Shown piece by piece: positions 50,906 through 60,462 of a stretch of DNA of 64,000 nucleotides. Position 1 is the stretch's first letter. Every line of letters begins with the position of its first letter. The notes below the pieces were generated by a model, which did no database searches, was not told the DNA's origin, and saw nothing but the letters and a program-made list of their open reading frames with translations. The DNA is from Mesorhizobium sp. WSM2240 (GTDB lineage: Bacteria; Pseudomonadota; Alphaproteobacteria; Rhizobiales; Rhizobiaceae): the NCBI RefSeq assembly GCF_040438645.1, contig NZ_CP159253.1:930001-994000 (forward strand), given 5' to 3'. The translations under genes were made by a program, and so were the position numbers.

Positions 50906-51574
50906 ATGCCGGAACAAAGAATCCGCCTTATCGGTCTTTTAGTCCTGGCCCTGCTTCTCGCCGGGCTTGTAGCGCAACTTCCGGTTATCAAAAACTACCT
51001 GCACCCTTGCGACGACCGTTGCCAGCTCGAGGCGGATTTGCAGAAGCTCATTCCGGAGCGGCGCGACGCACTCTTCAACGATCCCGTCGCGCCAACTGCT
51101 GGCAACCCAAATGGCGACGTCGCTCTGGTGGAGTTTTTGGACTACAACTGTGTGCACTGCCGAGCGGGAGACGTGGTCCTCCAGCAAATCCTCAAGGACG
51201 ATCCCAAGCTGAAGGTTGTCTACAAAGAGTATCCGGGCCAGGCACCGGGTTCCAAATTCGCCGCAAAGGCGGCGCTCGCCGCCCGCAAACAGGGAAAATT
51301 CGAGCCGTTTCATCACGCCCTTTTGGCTGCTCCCGGTCAGCACAGCGAATCCTCCGTCTTGACTATCGCACGACAGGTGGGCCTCGACGTTGAGAGGCTC
51401 AAGCGGGACATGGAAGATCCCGCCATCGAAGACGCCCTCAAGCGCAATCGCGCGCTCGCCACGGAGCTGTACATCACCGGCACGCCGGCCTTGGTTCTCG
51501 GCGACGAAGTGATCGCAGGGGTGCCCGCGATTCCCACGCTGGAACGCTTAATCGCCAAAGCGCGGGAAAGCTAA
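50906..51574 (+). CDS. DsbA-family thiol:disulfide oxidoreductase
   Basis: 222 residues. Residues 8-27 form a membrane anchor or signal peptide (LIGLLVLALLLAGLVAQLPV). A DsbA/thioredoxin fold follows with active site CVHC (82-85) in FLDYNCVHCRAG, a helical insertion, and the cis-Pro loop TGTPALVLGDEVIAG near the C-terminus. Periplasmic redox role is likely (disulfide formation or isomerisation). Two further Cys (35 and 39, HPCDDRC) lie near the membrane. Related to Com1/BdbD-type proteins. Confidence 0.88.
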   Translation: MPEQRIRLIGLLVLALLLAGLVAQLPVIKNYLHPCDDRCQLEADLQKLIPERRDALFNDPVAPTAGNPNGDVALVEFLDYNCVHCRAGDVVLQQILKDDPKLKVVYKEYPGQAPGSKFAAKAALAARKQGKFEPFHHALLAAPGQHSESSVLTIARQVGLDVERLKRDMEDPAIEDALKRNRALATELYITGTPALVLGDEVIAGVPAIPTLERLIAKARES

Positions 51575-52404
51575 GCGTCGATACAGCGCCGGATCACTCA
51601 CTTCGGCATTTTTTGACAGTGATGACGGCCGGTGCAATCTTGATCTCTGGCGATGAGTGCCGCGTCTCGCGCCGGCCAAATCGCTTATATGGCCAGGCAA
51701 CGCGGTCGTGGGCGCACCACGCCGTTCCTTCGGCAGCGTGCAGTCGCGCATTCAGCGGCGCTTTCCTCAACCTCGTCGAACGGAATCGCACAGCTCGGCA
51801 CCCGTTCGGCGGCGTTGGTTTTCCATCCTTCCGTCGGCGTTTTTTCACCGAAAGCCTCGCCAAAAGGCGAACGACCAGGGGTCCCCATGCAGCCGCGCCG
51901 AACAGGCATTACACACGGAGATCGACGCCAAGCGCAGCCGGTTCGACTTCGAGTCGGAATGGCAAGCCTGTGGCGTCAATGCCTGCCGAATGTGCGGAGT
52001 GACAGGATCTCGGGGCGTGGCCGACGGCTGACGATGAGAAGCCCGGTCACCGCACATCCTGACCGAGCCGCGCGGTGCCAAGTCGTTGAGCGCCTCGCGG
52101 AAGGCCGACAGTTCCTGCGCCCGCCCCCCAAGGGTCATCACCGGCTCAGCGGATCGTCAGGCGTATACACGCCGCGCTCCTGCAGACCTGACAATTCGAT
52201 CACTCTCCAGCAAAGGACAACAACATGCTCCAAACATACGTGCAGTCGCCGAACGGCCGGACGCGGGCTGCCGCGCGAGAGCAGCGCCAAGCCGGCCCAT
52301 CAACAGCGGCGGCGCGAGCAGAATGCAAGTCTGAGGCAGCACACGGCGTATCTGACGTAAGAAATCTCTACACGGAGGCGCTGGACGAAACACGCGGTCA
52401 GCTG
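51575..52404. other. 0.8 kb without a recognised gene
   Basis: Multiple overlapping frames, none recognisable. The omptin promoter must lie at the right end. Confidence 0.4.
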
Positions 52405-53373
52405 ATGAAGCGCGCTGTCATCGGATCGGTAGTCACTTTCTGTTTTCTGATGGCCACCTCGTCATTCGCCGCCGCGGACGACGTTGTGTTTTCCTCCGAC
52501 GCCGGCAATTTCATCGTTTTCGGCGGACTCAGCCTCGCTAACATCAAGGCTCAGGAATTTGTCTATGGCGATGAGGAAGAGTGCACCGGCGCGGACTCCA
52601 AGTGCAGCCAACTGAACTGGCAGAGCAAGGGGGTTACGCTTTTCACCCTCGGGGCGGACGCGCAGATCGACAATGACTGGAGCTTGAAGGGCAACGTCAG
52701 CCTCGGCGTCGGCGGCAACGGTCACATGGTCGACACCGACTGGGAGGTTCCCGGCCATGATGACTGGAGCCACCGCTCAATCCATCCCCACGCCAAACTC
52801 GATCACTATGTCGCCGGAGCGATCGAGCTGGATCGGATCATCTACAGCAATGAGACCAGCAGTTTCTCAGTCGGCGCCGGTTTCCGCTACACCGACGTTA
52901 AGTGGACGGACTATGGCGGATCGGGTATCTATTCCAGCAAGCACGGCTTCCGCGATCAACCCGTGGCATGGCCAGACGGGGCAAGAGGCATCAGCTACCG
53001 GCAAAAGATTCCGGTCGGCTTCCTCAGCTTGGGCGGCAAACAGGCCCTAGGCAATCTCACGATCAGCGGCGGCCTTCTGGGCGGCTTGAGCCTCGGCATC
53101 AGGGGCATCGACGACCATTGGACGAGGCAGTTCCGGGCCTATGACGACATGGATCCGGCGCCGACGATAGGCGCGACTGTTGGCGTCAACTACGCATTGA
53201 CGCCGGGTGCTTCGCTCTATCTGTCCGGTTCATGCGAGCGGGTGTTTCAACAACTCGGCAAATCGCAGGAACAGAATACTGTGGATGGCACACGCTCCGC
53301 TTGGGAAAAGGATGTGACAGGGGCAAACTTCGAGTCGATGTCGGTCTCCTTCGGGCTCAAGGGCTCGTTTTGA
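52405..53373 (+). CDS. Omptin-family outer-membrane protease
   Basis: 322 residues from MKRAVIGSVV with a signal peptide cleaved near 22-24 (TSSFAAADD). Ten-stranded barrel family of OmpT/Pla. Catalytic residues match: Asp110 and Asp112 in VDTDW, Asp236 and His238 in IRGIDDHW. Other family segments: LDHYVAGAIELDRIIYSNETSSFSVGAGFRYTDVKW and the C-terminal VSFGLKGSF ending in Phe as for barrel proteins. An in-frame upstream extension (from 52225) is low-complexity and rejected. Activity on plant peptides or on secreted proteins is possible but unproven. Confidence 0.9.
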   Translation: MKRAVIGSVVTFCFLMATSSFAAADDVVFSSDAGNFIVFGGLSLANIKAQEFVYGDEEECTGADSKCSQLNWQSKGVTLFTLGADAQIDNDWSLKGNVSLGVGGNGHMVDTDWEVPGHDDWSHRSIHPHAKLDHYVAGAIELDRIIYSNETSSFSVGAGFRYTDVKWTDYGGSGIYSSKHGFRDQPVAWPDGARGISYRQKIPVGFLSLGGKQALGNLTISGGLLGGLSLGIRGIDDHWTRQFRAYDDMDPAPTIGATVGVNYALTPGASLYLSGSCERVFQQLGKSQEQNTVDGTRSAWEKDVTGANFESMSVSFGLKGSF

Positions 53374-53522
53374 TTGACAAACGAGTCAACACGAACGCGA
53401 ACGCCATTGGCAAGAAGGAAGTTTGATGCGTCCAGAGCGCTCGTCCAAGGTCGGGCCCTCACTAACAAGGCCTAATCGGCCCGAAGCTCCGATTTGGCCA
53501 ACTCGCGGAACAATCGAGAATT

Positions 53523-53738
53523 TTACCGCTTGTGCTCCTTGGCTTGGAGGAGCATGTCGACATTTTCGGGAATTCGCTCGGCGGAGATCGGGTCGGGCGG
53601 CCGCTTAGGGTCGATGCCGATGATCCGGGACCGTTCACTTCCAGTGCGGTACTGGCGTTCGAAGTCCGAAGGCGCCAATCCGTATTGCGCAGAGCATCGA
53701 CGTGACGATGGACGGCGGCGACCGGTTCGCACAGGCAA
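53523..53738 (-). CDS. Small hypothetical protein (C-terminal part convincing)
   Basis: 71-residue frame. The segment GLAPSDFERQYRTGSERSRIIGIDPKRPPDPISAERIPENVDMLLQ resembles small proteobacterial proteins with an I-x-G-I-D-P-x-x-P core; the first 18 residues are Arg-rich and doubtful. Overlaps the next plus-strand frame by 36 bp. Function unknown. Confidence 0.45.
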   Translation of the reverse strand: MPVRTGRRRPSSRRCSAQYGLAPSDFERQYRTGSERSRIIGIDPKRPPDPISAERIPENVDMLLQAKEHKR

Positions 53739-53986
53739 AGCAGCGCTTGGCGGCTTACGGCTCTCTCGTGGGCAGGCTGCTCGCTTCGGAACTCGACGCT
53801 TTGCGCGCCGCCGTCAAGGGCAAGGGCAAGGGGCTGATCCTGATGACGAGCGGTCCGAAAGTGACGGCCCACGACAAGGATTCCCGCTTCGGCTGGGTGC
53901 ATTTCCAGCTTCCACCGGCAGTCGAGGATATTGACGCCGTCACCAACGGTGAAGCGATCTCCTCCGAGTTCCTCCGTGCCTGCTAG
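53702..53986 (+). CDS. Hypothetical protein (94 aa)
   Basis: Frame from 53702, or from MDGGDRFAQAKQRLA a few codons on. Sequence is helix-rich, then GLILMTSGPKVTAHDKDSRFGWVHFQLPPAVEDIDAV. No recognised family. Could be a shadow frame, but composition is protein-like. Confidence 0.4.
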   Translation: MTMDGGDRFAQAKQRLAAYGSLVGRLLASELDALRAAVKGKGKGLILMTSGPKVTAHDKDSRFGWVHFQLPPAVEDIDAVTNGEAISSEFLRAC

Positions 53987-54039
53987 ATCCCTTAAGGGCC
54001 GCTTCGACTCTTAGTCGTGCCGAGCGAGAGGGCCGGTGC

Positions 54040-55461
54040 TCAGACTGCCACCGAGTGTCTCGCCGTGTCACTCTCGAAATATTTATCGAATTTCACCGCA
54101 ATGCTCCTCACGAAGGGACGACTTTCTCTCGGCACGACAAAACTGTCCCCCTGTAGTTCAAGCAGTCGAGCAGGACGATGAATTGCGATGGAGCCTGCCT
54201 GGACAAGGAGCCTCCGGCCGGCTTCCCCGAAGCTCTCCACCAGCTCGGTTGCTGAAAAGGCGAAGTCGCACATCAGCCGCTCGATGATCCAGCCTCGGAC
54301 GCGATCGTCGTCGGAGAGCACGATGCCGCGCACAGTCGCCAACCCGCCGTTTCCAACCATGCGCCCGTACTCGCCGGCCGAAGATATGTTCTGCGCGTAG
54401 CCCTGGCGAAAATGGCTGATGGATGACGGGCCAAGTCCGATCAATGTCTCGCAGTGATCCTCCGTGTAGCCCTGGAAATTGCGATGCAAAGCCCCTGTGC
54501 AGGCTGCCACCGCCAGCGCATCACCCGGCTTGGCGAAATGATCGAGCCCTATTGCTGCATATCCCTTGTCCATAATCGCTCGCGCAGCGATTTTCGATTG
54601 GGCGAAACGCTCTTCGGGACCTGGCAGCCATGCCTCGTCAATCATCCTCTGATGCTTCTTGAACCAGGGTACGTGACCGTAGCCGAAGAGAGCCATCCTA
54701 TCCGGTTCCAGAGCCAGCGCTTGTGCGACGGTGGAACAGACGCTCTCCTTATTCTGGTGCGGCAGGCCGTAAAGCAGATCGAGATTGACCGAAACGACTC
54801 CGCGTGAACGAACTCCATCGACGACTGCCTTAGTCTGTAAAAAGCTTTGCTCGCGGTTTATCGCCTTCTGCACTTTCGGATCGAAATCTTGTACGCCGAG
54901 GCTCGCCCGGGTCATGCCGATTTCGGCGAGCGCGTCCAGGTGAGCGTTGTCCATATCGTTCGGATCGATCTCGACGCTGATTTTCACATCGGGAACAAAA
55001 ACGAAGTTGTCCCGCAAGAACGCTGCCAGAGCCACCATATCTTCAGGCTTCAGCATGGTCGGCGAGCCGCCACCGAAGTGGATTGCGCGGACGGAGGCCT
55101 TGCCGCTGACGCGATCGGCAACCGTCGCTATCTCCGCGTATAGGGAGCGCAGATAGGTGGTCACCGGTTCATAGCGGCGCGTCTGCTTGGTATGGCACGC
55201 ACAGAACCAGCAGAGCCTGTCGCAATAGGGAATATGCAGGTAAAGCGATATCTCGTCACCGGCTTCGAGCGCTTCCAACCAGCCGCGGTAAACGGCGGCA
55301 TCGACGCCAGGATGGAAATGCGGCGCGGTCGGATAACTGGTATAACGCGGGACGTTCTCGCCCAGTCTGGCAGCTAATTCCGGCCGCATATCGTTGTCCA
55401 CCGTGTTTGCGTCGGCGGAGCTCTGGGCGCAAGAGCCACCCAAAGCCATGATTTCGGTCAA
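54040..55461 (-). CDS. hemN: Oxygen-independent coproporphyrinogen III oxidase HemN (second copy)
   Basis: Radical-SAM HemN, 473 residues. Motifs: VPRYTSYPTAPHFHPGVDAAVYRGWLEAL, cluster CDRLCWFCAC including the extra Cys lacking in the first copy, RAIHFGGGSPTML, SVEIDPNDMD, RASLGVQDFDPKVQKAINREQS, YGLPHQ, FGYGHVPWFKKHQRMI. Anaerobic haem synthesis, needed to load cytochromes of the cbb3 oxidase. Divergent from fnrN, a common rhizobial pairing. The start may instead be the Met at 54 + 12 bases downstream (MALGGSCAQ). Confidence 0.95.
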   Translation of the reverse strand: MTEIMALGGSCAQSSADANTVDNDMRPELAARLGENVPRYTSYPTAPHFHPGVDAAVYRGWLEALEAGDEISLYLHIPYCDRLCWFCACHTKQTRRYEPVTTYLRSLYAEIATVADRVSGKASVRAIHFGGGSPTMLKPEDMVALAAFLRDNFVFVPDVKISVEIDPNDMDNAHLDALAEIGMTRASLGVQDFDPKVQKAINREQSFLQTKAVVDGVRSRGVVSVNLDLLYGLPHQNKESVCSTVAQALALEPDRMALFGYGHVPWFKKHQRMIDEAWLPGPEERFAQSKIAARAIMDKGYAAIGLDHFAKPGDALAVAACTGALHRNFQGYTEDHCETLIGLGPSSISHFRQGYAQNISSAGEYGRMVGNGGLATVRGIVLSDDDRVRGWIIERLMCDFAFSATELVESFGEAGRRLLVQAGSIAIHRPARLLELQGDSFVVPRESRPFVRSIAVKFDKYFESDTARHSVAV

Positions 55462-55545
55462 CGTCCAGCACAGACAAACTGCCGCAGGATTTCTCTACGG
55501 TGGATTGCTATCGTGCCGGCACTTGGGATTCGTTGGACGAACGCG

Positions 55546-56274
55546 ATGACAGTACGCCAGGACATTCACAGTTTCCGAATTCCCGTTCTTTGCGGGCCTT
55601 GCAAGGCACGGCATCACGGCGTCTGCGGTGCGCTCGATCCCGACCAATTGGTTGCCCTCGCCAAAACTTCGTCGAGACAGAAGCTCGAGCCAGGGGTCGA
55701 ACTGATCGACAACGCCGAGGCCATCGGCAGCTTCTCAAACGTGCTTTCAGGCGTGGTGAAGCTGACGAAGAGCCTTTCCGATGGCCGCCAGCAGATCGTC
55801 GGACTCCAGTTCGCACCGGATTTTCTGGGACGGCCCTTTAGGGTGGAAAGCGCAATCAATGCGGAGGCGGCAACAGCTGTTTGCCTGTGTTCGTTTCCGA
55901 AAGCGGCCGTCGAACGGATGATGAAGGAATCGCCGGAACTCCAACATCGCCTGCTTAGGCAGACGCTGAACGAACTCGACGAAGCACGCGAATGGATGGT
56001 GACACTGGGCCGCAAGACTGCACAGGAAAAGGTGGCGAGCTTTCTCCTGATGATCGCCCGGAATATCGATCCCACGGTTGATCCGGCGGCCAAGTCGGCG
56101 TGCTTCGATCTGCCGTTGACGCGCAGAGACATCGCTGATTTCCTTGGGCTGACCGAAGAGACCGTGAGCCGGCAACTGAGCCGGTTGCGGGCCGACGGCG
56201 TGATCCGGATCGAGAACAACCGCCAGGTGACGGTGAACAGCGTGAGCCGGTTGGAGCAGCGCTGCGGCGATTGA
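55546..56274 (+). CDS. fnrN: FnrN, oxygen-sensing CRP/FNR-family activator
   Basis: 242 residues from MTVRQDIHSF. The N-terminal cysteine cluster (Cys16, Cys19, Cys27 in LCGPCKARHHGVC) with Cys113 or Cys115 (AVCLCSF) can bind the oxygen-labile [4Fe-4S] cluster of FNR, which separates it from FixK. A cNMP-like barrel (FSNVLSGVVKLTKSLSDGRQQIVGL) precedes the HTH (LTRRDIADFLGLTEETVSRQLSRL) with the E--SR contacts that read TTGA. Likely targets in this window are the boxes before fixN, fixG and the first hemN. An upstream start at 55513 is possible. Confidence 0.92.
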   Translation: MTVRQDIHSFRIPVLCGPCKARHHGVCGALDPDQLVALAKTSSRQKLEPGVELIDNAEAIGSFSNVLSGVVKLTKSLSDGRQQIVGLQFAPDFLGRPFRVESAINAEAATAVCLCSFPKAAVERMMKESPELQHRLLRQTLNELDEAREWMVTLGRKTAQEKVASFLLMIARNIDPTVDPAAKSACFDLPLTRRDIADFLGLTEETVSRQLSRLRADGVIRIENNRQVTVNSVSRLEQRCGD

Positions 56275-56792
56275 GGCGCAATTCCAACCGCCTTTTGAAT
56301 AAGACCGAAGCGACGCGGTCACGTCGCTTACTGCGATCCGCGGCAGGACATGCTCGCGTTCAAACGCGATCTGGCCCGCAAGCCTTCGAAGAAGGCTCGT
56401 CGCATGAACCCGACAGCTCCGGCATTCACCATCGGATCATCAGGGCCGATCGCTAAGAGCATTTCCGTTACCTCATGGGCGAAGCTTGATCCTCGACATG
56501 CTCGACGCGCAACCGGCTGGAGGCAAGATTGGCGTCCGCCGAGGTCAGTATCGGCTAATATGCCGGGACATGACCGTCTCCTCGAACCGCCGAATGTCAC
56601 GAAGCAGCGGAATTATTCGCTTGGCTGTGCCAAGGCATTGAGTTGATCGACGTTCGGCAGGGCAGCCTCCCAGGCAGGTCCGGCCCGGCACGCCGGACTT
56701 GTCCATGAGCTGGCGCGGCCCGTGTTGCGTTACATGTTCAATCGCCCCGTGCTGATTCCACCATGCTCAATGGGGCTCAAAGCAAAATCGTC
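56275..56792. other. Intergenic stretch upstream of fixN
   Basis: 0.5 kb without a recognised gene; short overlapping frames only. Confidence 0.45.
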
Positions 56793-56806
56793 CTGACATG
56801 GATCAA
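56793..56806 (+). promoter_or_regulatory. Fnr/FixK box upstream of fixN
   Basis: CTGACATGGATCAA matches TTGA-N6-TCAA with one mismatch in the first half. It lies 77 bp before the fixN ATG. Confidence 0.65.
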
Positions 56807-56882
56807 GGCGAGCAGGCTGCGGCTGCGGAATTCATGCACTGCGGATTTGGCGTCCGCCGAAACTCGAGATCGGTGAGTTGCG

Positions 56883-58493
56883 ATGAAATTCGGCACAGAG
56901 ATCGTCCTCCTATTCCTGTTTGCGTTTGCGGCGCTTGTAGCTGCCGGCTTAGGCGTGGATGAACCTTTCCGCCAGCATATGTTGGTGTTGTTCTTCGTCC
57001 TTACCGGCTTCACGGCGATTCTGTTGCGCAATACGGATTTCAAACCGGCGACCCCGGTTGATCCCCTAGCTTACATGGATGGGCCGATCCGCTACGGGGC
57101 CGTCGCAACGGTGATCTGGGGCATCGTCGGCATGCTGGTCGGTGTGTTCGTCGCCCTACAGCTTGCCTATCCGGATCTCAACTTCGAGCCTTGGTTCAAT
57201 TTCGGCCGCCTACGGCCCTTGCATACGTCCGGCGTCGTTTTTGCATTCGGCGGCAATGCGCTGCTTTGCACATCCCTGTATGTAGTGCAGCGGACTTGCC
57301 GCGCGCGGCTATTCGGCGGCGATCTCGCGTGGTTCGTGTTCTGGGGTTACCAGCTTTTCATCGTCATGGCAGCGACAGGCTACCTGCTCGGCATCACCGA
57401 GAGCCGTGAATACGCCGAGCCCGAATGGTATGTCGACCTGTGGCTGACCATCGTCTGGGTCGCGTATCTAATCCTTTTCCTCGGCACCATCCTGAAGCGC
57501 AAAGAACCGCACGTTTACGTCGCCAACTGGTTCTACCTGTCCTTCATCGTGACCATCGCGATGCTGCACGTGATCAACAACCTGTCGATGCCGGTCTCCT
57601 TCCTGGGCTCCAAGAGCTATTCAGCTTTTTCGGGCGTGCAGGACGCTCTAACTCAGTGGTGGTACGGCCACAACGCCGTCGGTTTCTTCCTCACCGCCGG
57701 CTTCCTCGGCATGATGTACTACTTCGTGCCCAAGCAGGCAAACCGGCCGGTCTATTCCTACCGTCTGTCGATCATCCACTTCTGGGCGCTGATCTTCCTC
57801 TACATCTGGGCCGGGCCGCACCATCTTCACTATACCGCCCTGCCGGATTGGGCGCAGACCCTGGGCATGGCGTTTTCAATCATGCTCTGGATGCCCTCCT
57901 GGGGCGGCATGATCAACGGCCTGATGACGCTGTCCGGCGCTTGGGACAAGCTGCGCACGGATCCGATTATTCGCATGATGGTGATGGCCATCGCCTTCTA
58001 CGGCATGTCGACCTTCGAAGGCCCGATCATGTCGATCAAGGCGGTCAACTCGCTGTCGCATTACACCGACTGGACCATCGGTCATGTCCATTCCGGCGCG
58101 CTCGGCTGGGTAGGCATGATTTCGTTCGGCGCGATCTATTACATGGTGCCGAAGCTATGGAATCGTGAACGGCTCTATTCGCTGCGGCTTGTCACCTGGC
58201 ACTTCTGGCTCGCGACCCTCGGTATCCTTGTCTATGCAGCGGCAATGTGGGTCTCCGGCATTATGCAAGGCCTGATGTGGCGCGAGTACGACGAGCATGG
58301 CTTTCTGGTCTACTCCTTCGCAGAAACCGTTGTTGCCTTGCATCCCTACTACATCATGCGTGCGATCGGCGGCGCGATGTATCTGTCCGGCGCTCTGATC
58401 ATGGCTTGGAACATCGCCATGACCATCTTTGGCTATCAACGCGAGGAGGAGCCGATGCCGGGCTCCACCCCCACCATCCAGCCTGCGCGATAA
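56883..58493 (+). CDS. fixN: cbb3 cytochrome c oxidase subunit I FixN
   Basis: Catalytic haem-copper subunit of the high-affinity oxidase needed in nodules, 536 residues, about 12-14 membrane segments. Conserved regions: [19 protein letters not shown] with a haem-ligand His, [52 protein letters not shown] (CuB region), [20 protein letters not shown] (CuB His pair), [23 protein letters not shown] (haem His). Starts the fixNOQP operon. Confidence 0.97.
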   Translation: MKFGTEIVLLFLFAFAALVAAGLGVDEPFRQHMLVLFFVLTGFTAILLRNTDFKPATPVDPLAYMDGPIRYGAVATVIWGIVGMLVGVFVALQLAYPDLNFEPWFNFGRLRPLHTSGVVFAFGGNALLCTSLYVVQRTCRARLFGGDLAWFVFWGYQLFIVMAATGYLLGITESREYAEPEWYVDLWLTIVWVAYLILFLGTILKRKEPHVYVANWFYLSFIVTIAMLHVINNLSMPVSFLGSKSYSAFSGVQDALTQWWYGHNAVGFFLTAGFLGMMYYFVPKQANRPVYSYRLSIIHFWALIFLYIWAGPHHLHYTALPDWAQTLGMAFSIMLWMPSWGGMINGLMTLSGAWDKLRTDPIIRMMVMAIAFYGMSTFEGPIMSIKAVNSLSHYTDWTIGHVHSGALGWVGMISFGAIYYMVPKLWNRERLYSLRLVTWHFWLATLGILVYAAAMWVSGIMQGLMWREYDEHGFLVYSFAETVVALHPYYIMRAIGGAMYLSGALIMAWNIAMTIFGYQREEEPMPGSTPTIQPAR

Positions 58494-58503
58494 GGAGCCA
58501 GAC

Positions 58504-59235
58504 ATGGGATTGATGGATAAACACGCGGTCATCGAGAAGAGCGCCACGCTCCTCCTCATTGGGTCCCTCCTCGTGGTGACGGTCGGCGGTATCGTTGAGA
58601 TCGCGCCGCTCTTCTATCTCGACAATACCATTGAGAAGGTCGAAGGCATGCGACCCTATTCGCCGCTCGAACTTGCCGGGCGCAACATCTATGTGCGCGA
58701 GGCCTGCTACACCTGCCACAGCCAGATGATCCGCCCTTTCCGCGACGAGGTCGAACGCTACGGGCATTACAGCCTGGCGGCAGAATCGATGTACGATCAC
58801 CCGTTCCAGTGGGGATCGAAACGCACCGGACCGGATCTCGCGCGCGTCGGCGACCGCTACTCCAATGAATGGCACGTCCAGCATCTAAGCGCGCCACGCT
58901 CAGTGGTGCCGGAATCCATCATGCCGAGCTATGCGTTCCTGAAGGACACACCGATCGACCTGAAGGATTTCTCGACACATCTTATCGCGAACAGGCGCGT
59001 CGGGGTTCCGTACTCCGACCAAATGATCGCCAACGGCAATGCCGATCTCATGGCGCAGGCCGATCCGAGTGCCGACACATCGGGCCTCGAGAAACGCTAT
59101 TCGAAGGTCAAGATCGGCGACTTCGACGGCAACCCGCAGCAGGTCACCGAGATGGATGCGCTGGTTGCCTATCTCCAGATGCTCGGCACATTGGTCGATT
59201 TCAAGACCTACGACGAAGCCGCAGGCGACCGCTGA
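58504..59235 (+). CDS. fixO: cbb3 oxidase monohaem subunit FixO
   Basis: Membrane-anchored monohaem cytochrome c, 243 residues from [13 protein letters not shown]. One N-terminal membrane segment, then the haem site CYTCH in [17 protein letters not shown] and the axial Met region (SIMPSYAFL). Ribosome-binding site AAGGAG just upstream. 10 bp after fixN. Confidence 0.97.
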   Translation: MGLMDKHAVIEKSATLLLIGSLLVVTVGGIVEIAPLFYLDNTIEKVEGMRPYSPLELAGRNIYVREACYTCHSQMIRPFRDEVERYGHYSLAAESMYDHPFQWGSKRTGPDLARVGDRYSNEWHVQHLSAPRSVVPESIMPSYAFLKDTPIDLKDFSTHLIANRRVGVPYSDQMIANGNADLMAQADPSADTSGLEKRYSKVKIGDFDGNPQQVTEMDALVAYLQMLGTLVDFKTYDEAAGDR

Positions 59236-59245
59236 GGAGAGTGTC

Positions 59246-59395
59246 ATGGACTACAATTTGATGCGGGAATTCGCCGACAGCTGGGGCCTGCTCGCGATGG
59301 TGCTCTTCTTCGTGGGATGCATTGCGTTTGCACTACGCCCCGGCAGCCGCAGGCACGCCGATGAAGCCGTTCAAATTCCTCTCAAGGACGATTGA
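59246..59395 (+). CDS. fixQ: cbb3 oxidase small subunit FixQ (CcoQ)
   Basis: 49-residue single-pass membrane protein: MDYNLMREFADSWGLLAMVL, with the usual polar tail (ALRPGSRRHADEAVQIPLKDD). Placed between fixO and fixP as in all fixNOQP operons. Confidence 0.95.
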   Translation: MDYNLMREFADSWGLLAMVLFFVGCIAFALRPGSRRHADEAVQIPLKDD

Positions 59396-59397
59396 TA

Positions 59398-60261
59398 ATG
59401 AGCAGCGAGCACATCGACGAGGTCTCGGGCATCTCAACGACCGGCCATGAGTGGGACGGTATCAAGGAACTCAATAACCCACTTCCGCGCTGGTGGGTCA
59501 TCACCTTCTACGTCACCATCGCGTGGGCGATCGGCTACACTATCGCCTATCCGGCATGGCCGATGCTGACTTCCGCCACGAAGGGCGTGCTTGGCTTTTC
59601 CAGCCGAAATGACGTCAAGAACGAGTTGGCGGCCGCTGAGGCGGCCAAGGTCAAATATATCGCCGCGATAGAGTCGAAAACCGTCTCTGAGATTGCTGCC
59701 GACGATGAGTTACGTGAATTCGCCATTGCCGCCGGCGGGGGTACGTTCAAGGTCAATTGCGTGCAGTGCCACGGCGCGGGCGCGCAAGGGTCCAAAGGCT
59801 TTCCCAATCTCAATGACGACGACTGGCTGTGGGGCGGCACGGCCGAGCAGATCCAGCAAACCATTACTCATGGCATCCGCTTCGCGTCCGACCCGAATAC
59901 GCGTCTGTCGGAAATGCCCGCTTTTGGTGACATCATCACGGCCGATCAGATCGCGCAGGTCAGCACCTACGTTGCCAGCCTGTCCGGCCCTGTCCGGGAC
60001 GCAAATCTGATTGAACCCGGTGCCAATGTATTCGCCGAGAATTGTGTCGCTTGTCATGGTGACAATGCAAAGGGCAACCGGGAACTCGGCGCACCCGACC
60101 TGACCGACGCGATCTGGCTGTATGGATCGGGCGAGGCGGCTATTGCCGCGCAGGTCCGCGCGCCGAAGCACGGCGTTATGCCGGCCTGGATCGAGCGTCT
60201 CGGCGAGTCCAAGATCAAGGAACTTGCGATCTACATCCATTCGCTTGGCGGCGGAGAATAG
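59398..60261 (+). CDS. fixP: cbb3 oxidase dihaem subunit FixP
   Basis: Membrane-anchored dihaem cytochrome c, 287 residues from MSSEHIDEVSG. N-terminal WDGIKELNNPLPRWW signature and membrane helix, then two haem sites, CVQCH and CVACH, with axial Met residues (SEMPAFG, GVMPAWIERL). An ATG two codons upstream (59392) is possible. Confidence 0.97.
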   Translation: MSSEHIDEVSGISTTGHEWDGIKELNNPLPRWWVITFYVTIAWAIGYTIAYPAWPMLTSATKGVLGFSSRNDVKNELAAAEAAKVKYIAAIESKTVSEIAADDELREFAIAAGGGTFKVNCVQCHGAGAQGSKGFPNLNDDDWLWGGTAEQIQQTITHGIRFASDPNTRLSEMPAFGDIITADQIAQVSTYVASLSGPVRDANLIEPGANVFAENCVACHGDNAKGNRELGAPDLTDAIWLYGSGEAAIAAQVRAPKHGVMPAWIERLGESKIKELAIYIHSLGGGE

Positions 60262-60300
60262 GAAGAGAGGCCTGTTCTCCGGGCCCCCCTCGCCAAGCGA

Positions 60301-60326
60301 CGAGGCCCGGCGTGAGCCGGGCCTCG
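60301..60326 (+). terminator. 11-bp perfect hairpin after fixP
   Basis: CGAGGCCCGGC and GCCGGGCCTCG form a perfect stem with a GTGA loop. It lies 40 bp after the fixP stop. No T-run follows, so it is a transcript-processing or weak terminator candidate rather than a classic intrinsic terminator. Confidence 0.6.
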
Positions 60327-60349
60327 ACACCACTCCAGCGTTCGGCGAT

Positions 60350-60363
60350 TTGACCTGCATCAA
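60350..60363 (+). promoter_or_regulatory. Fnr/FixK box upstream of fixG
   Basis: TTGACCTGCATCAA matches TTGA-N6-TCAA exactly, 100 bp before the fixG start and just after the hairpin, so fixGHI can be transcribed separately under low oxygen. Confidence 0.8.
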
Positions 60364-60462
60364 TGCGGCGCTTCCCGCCACATGGCAAAGCTTGTTCAAC
60401 GTTGCATTCCGGACGTCAGCCAAGCTCGGTCGCACGCCAAATCATCACCTGCGCGACTGGAG

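Noticed and set aside
50086..50991. 301-codon minus-strand frame
   Set aside because: Composition is that of a G+C-rich shadow and it overlaps the start of dsbA on the other strand.
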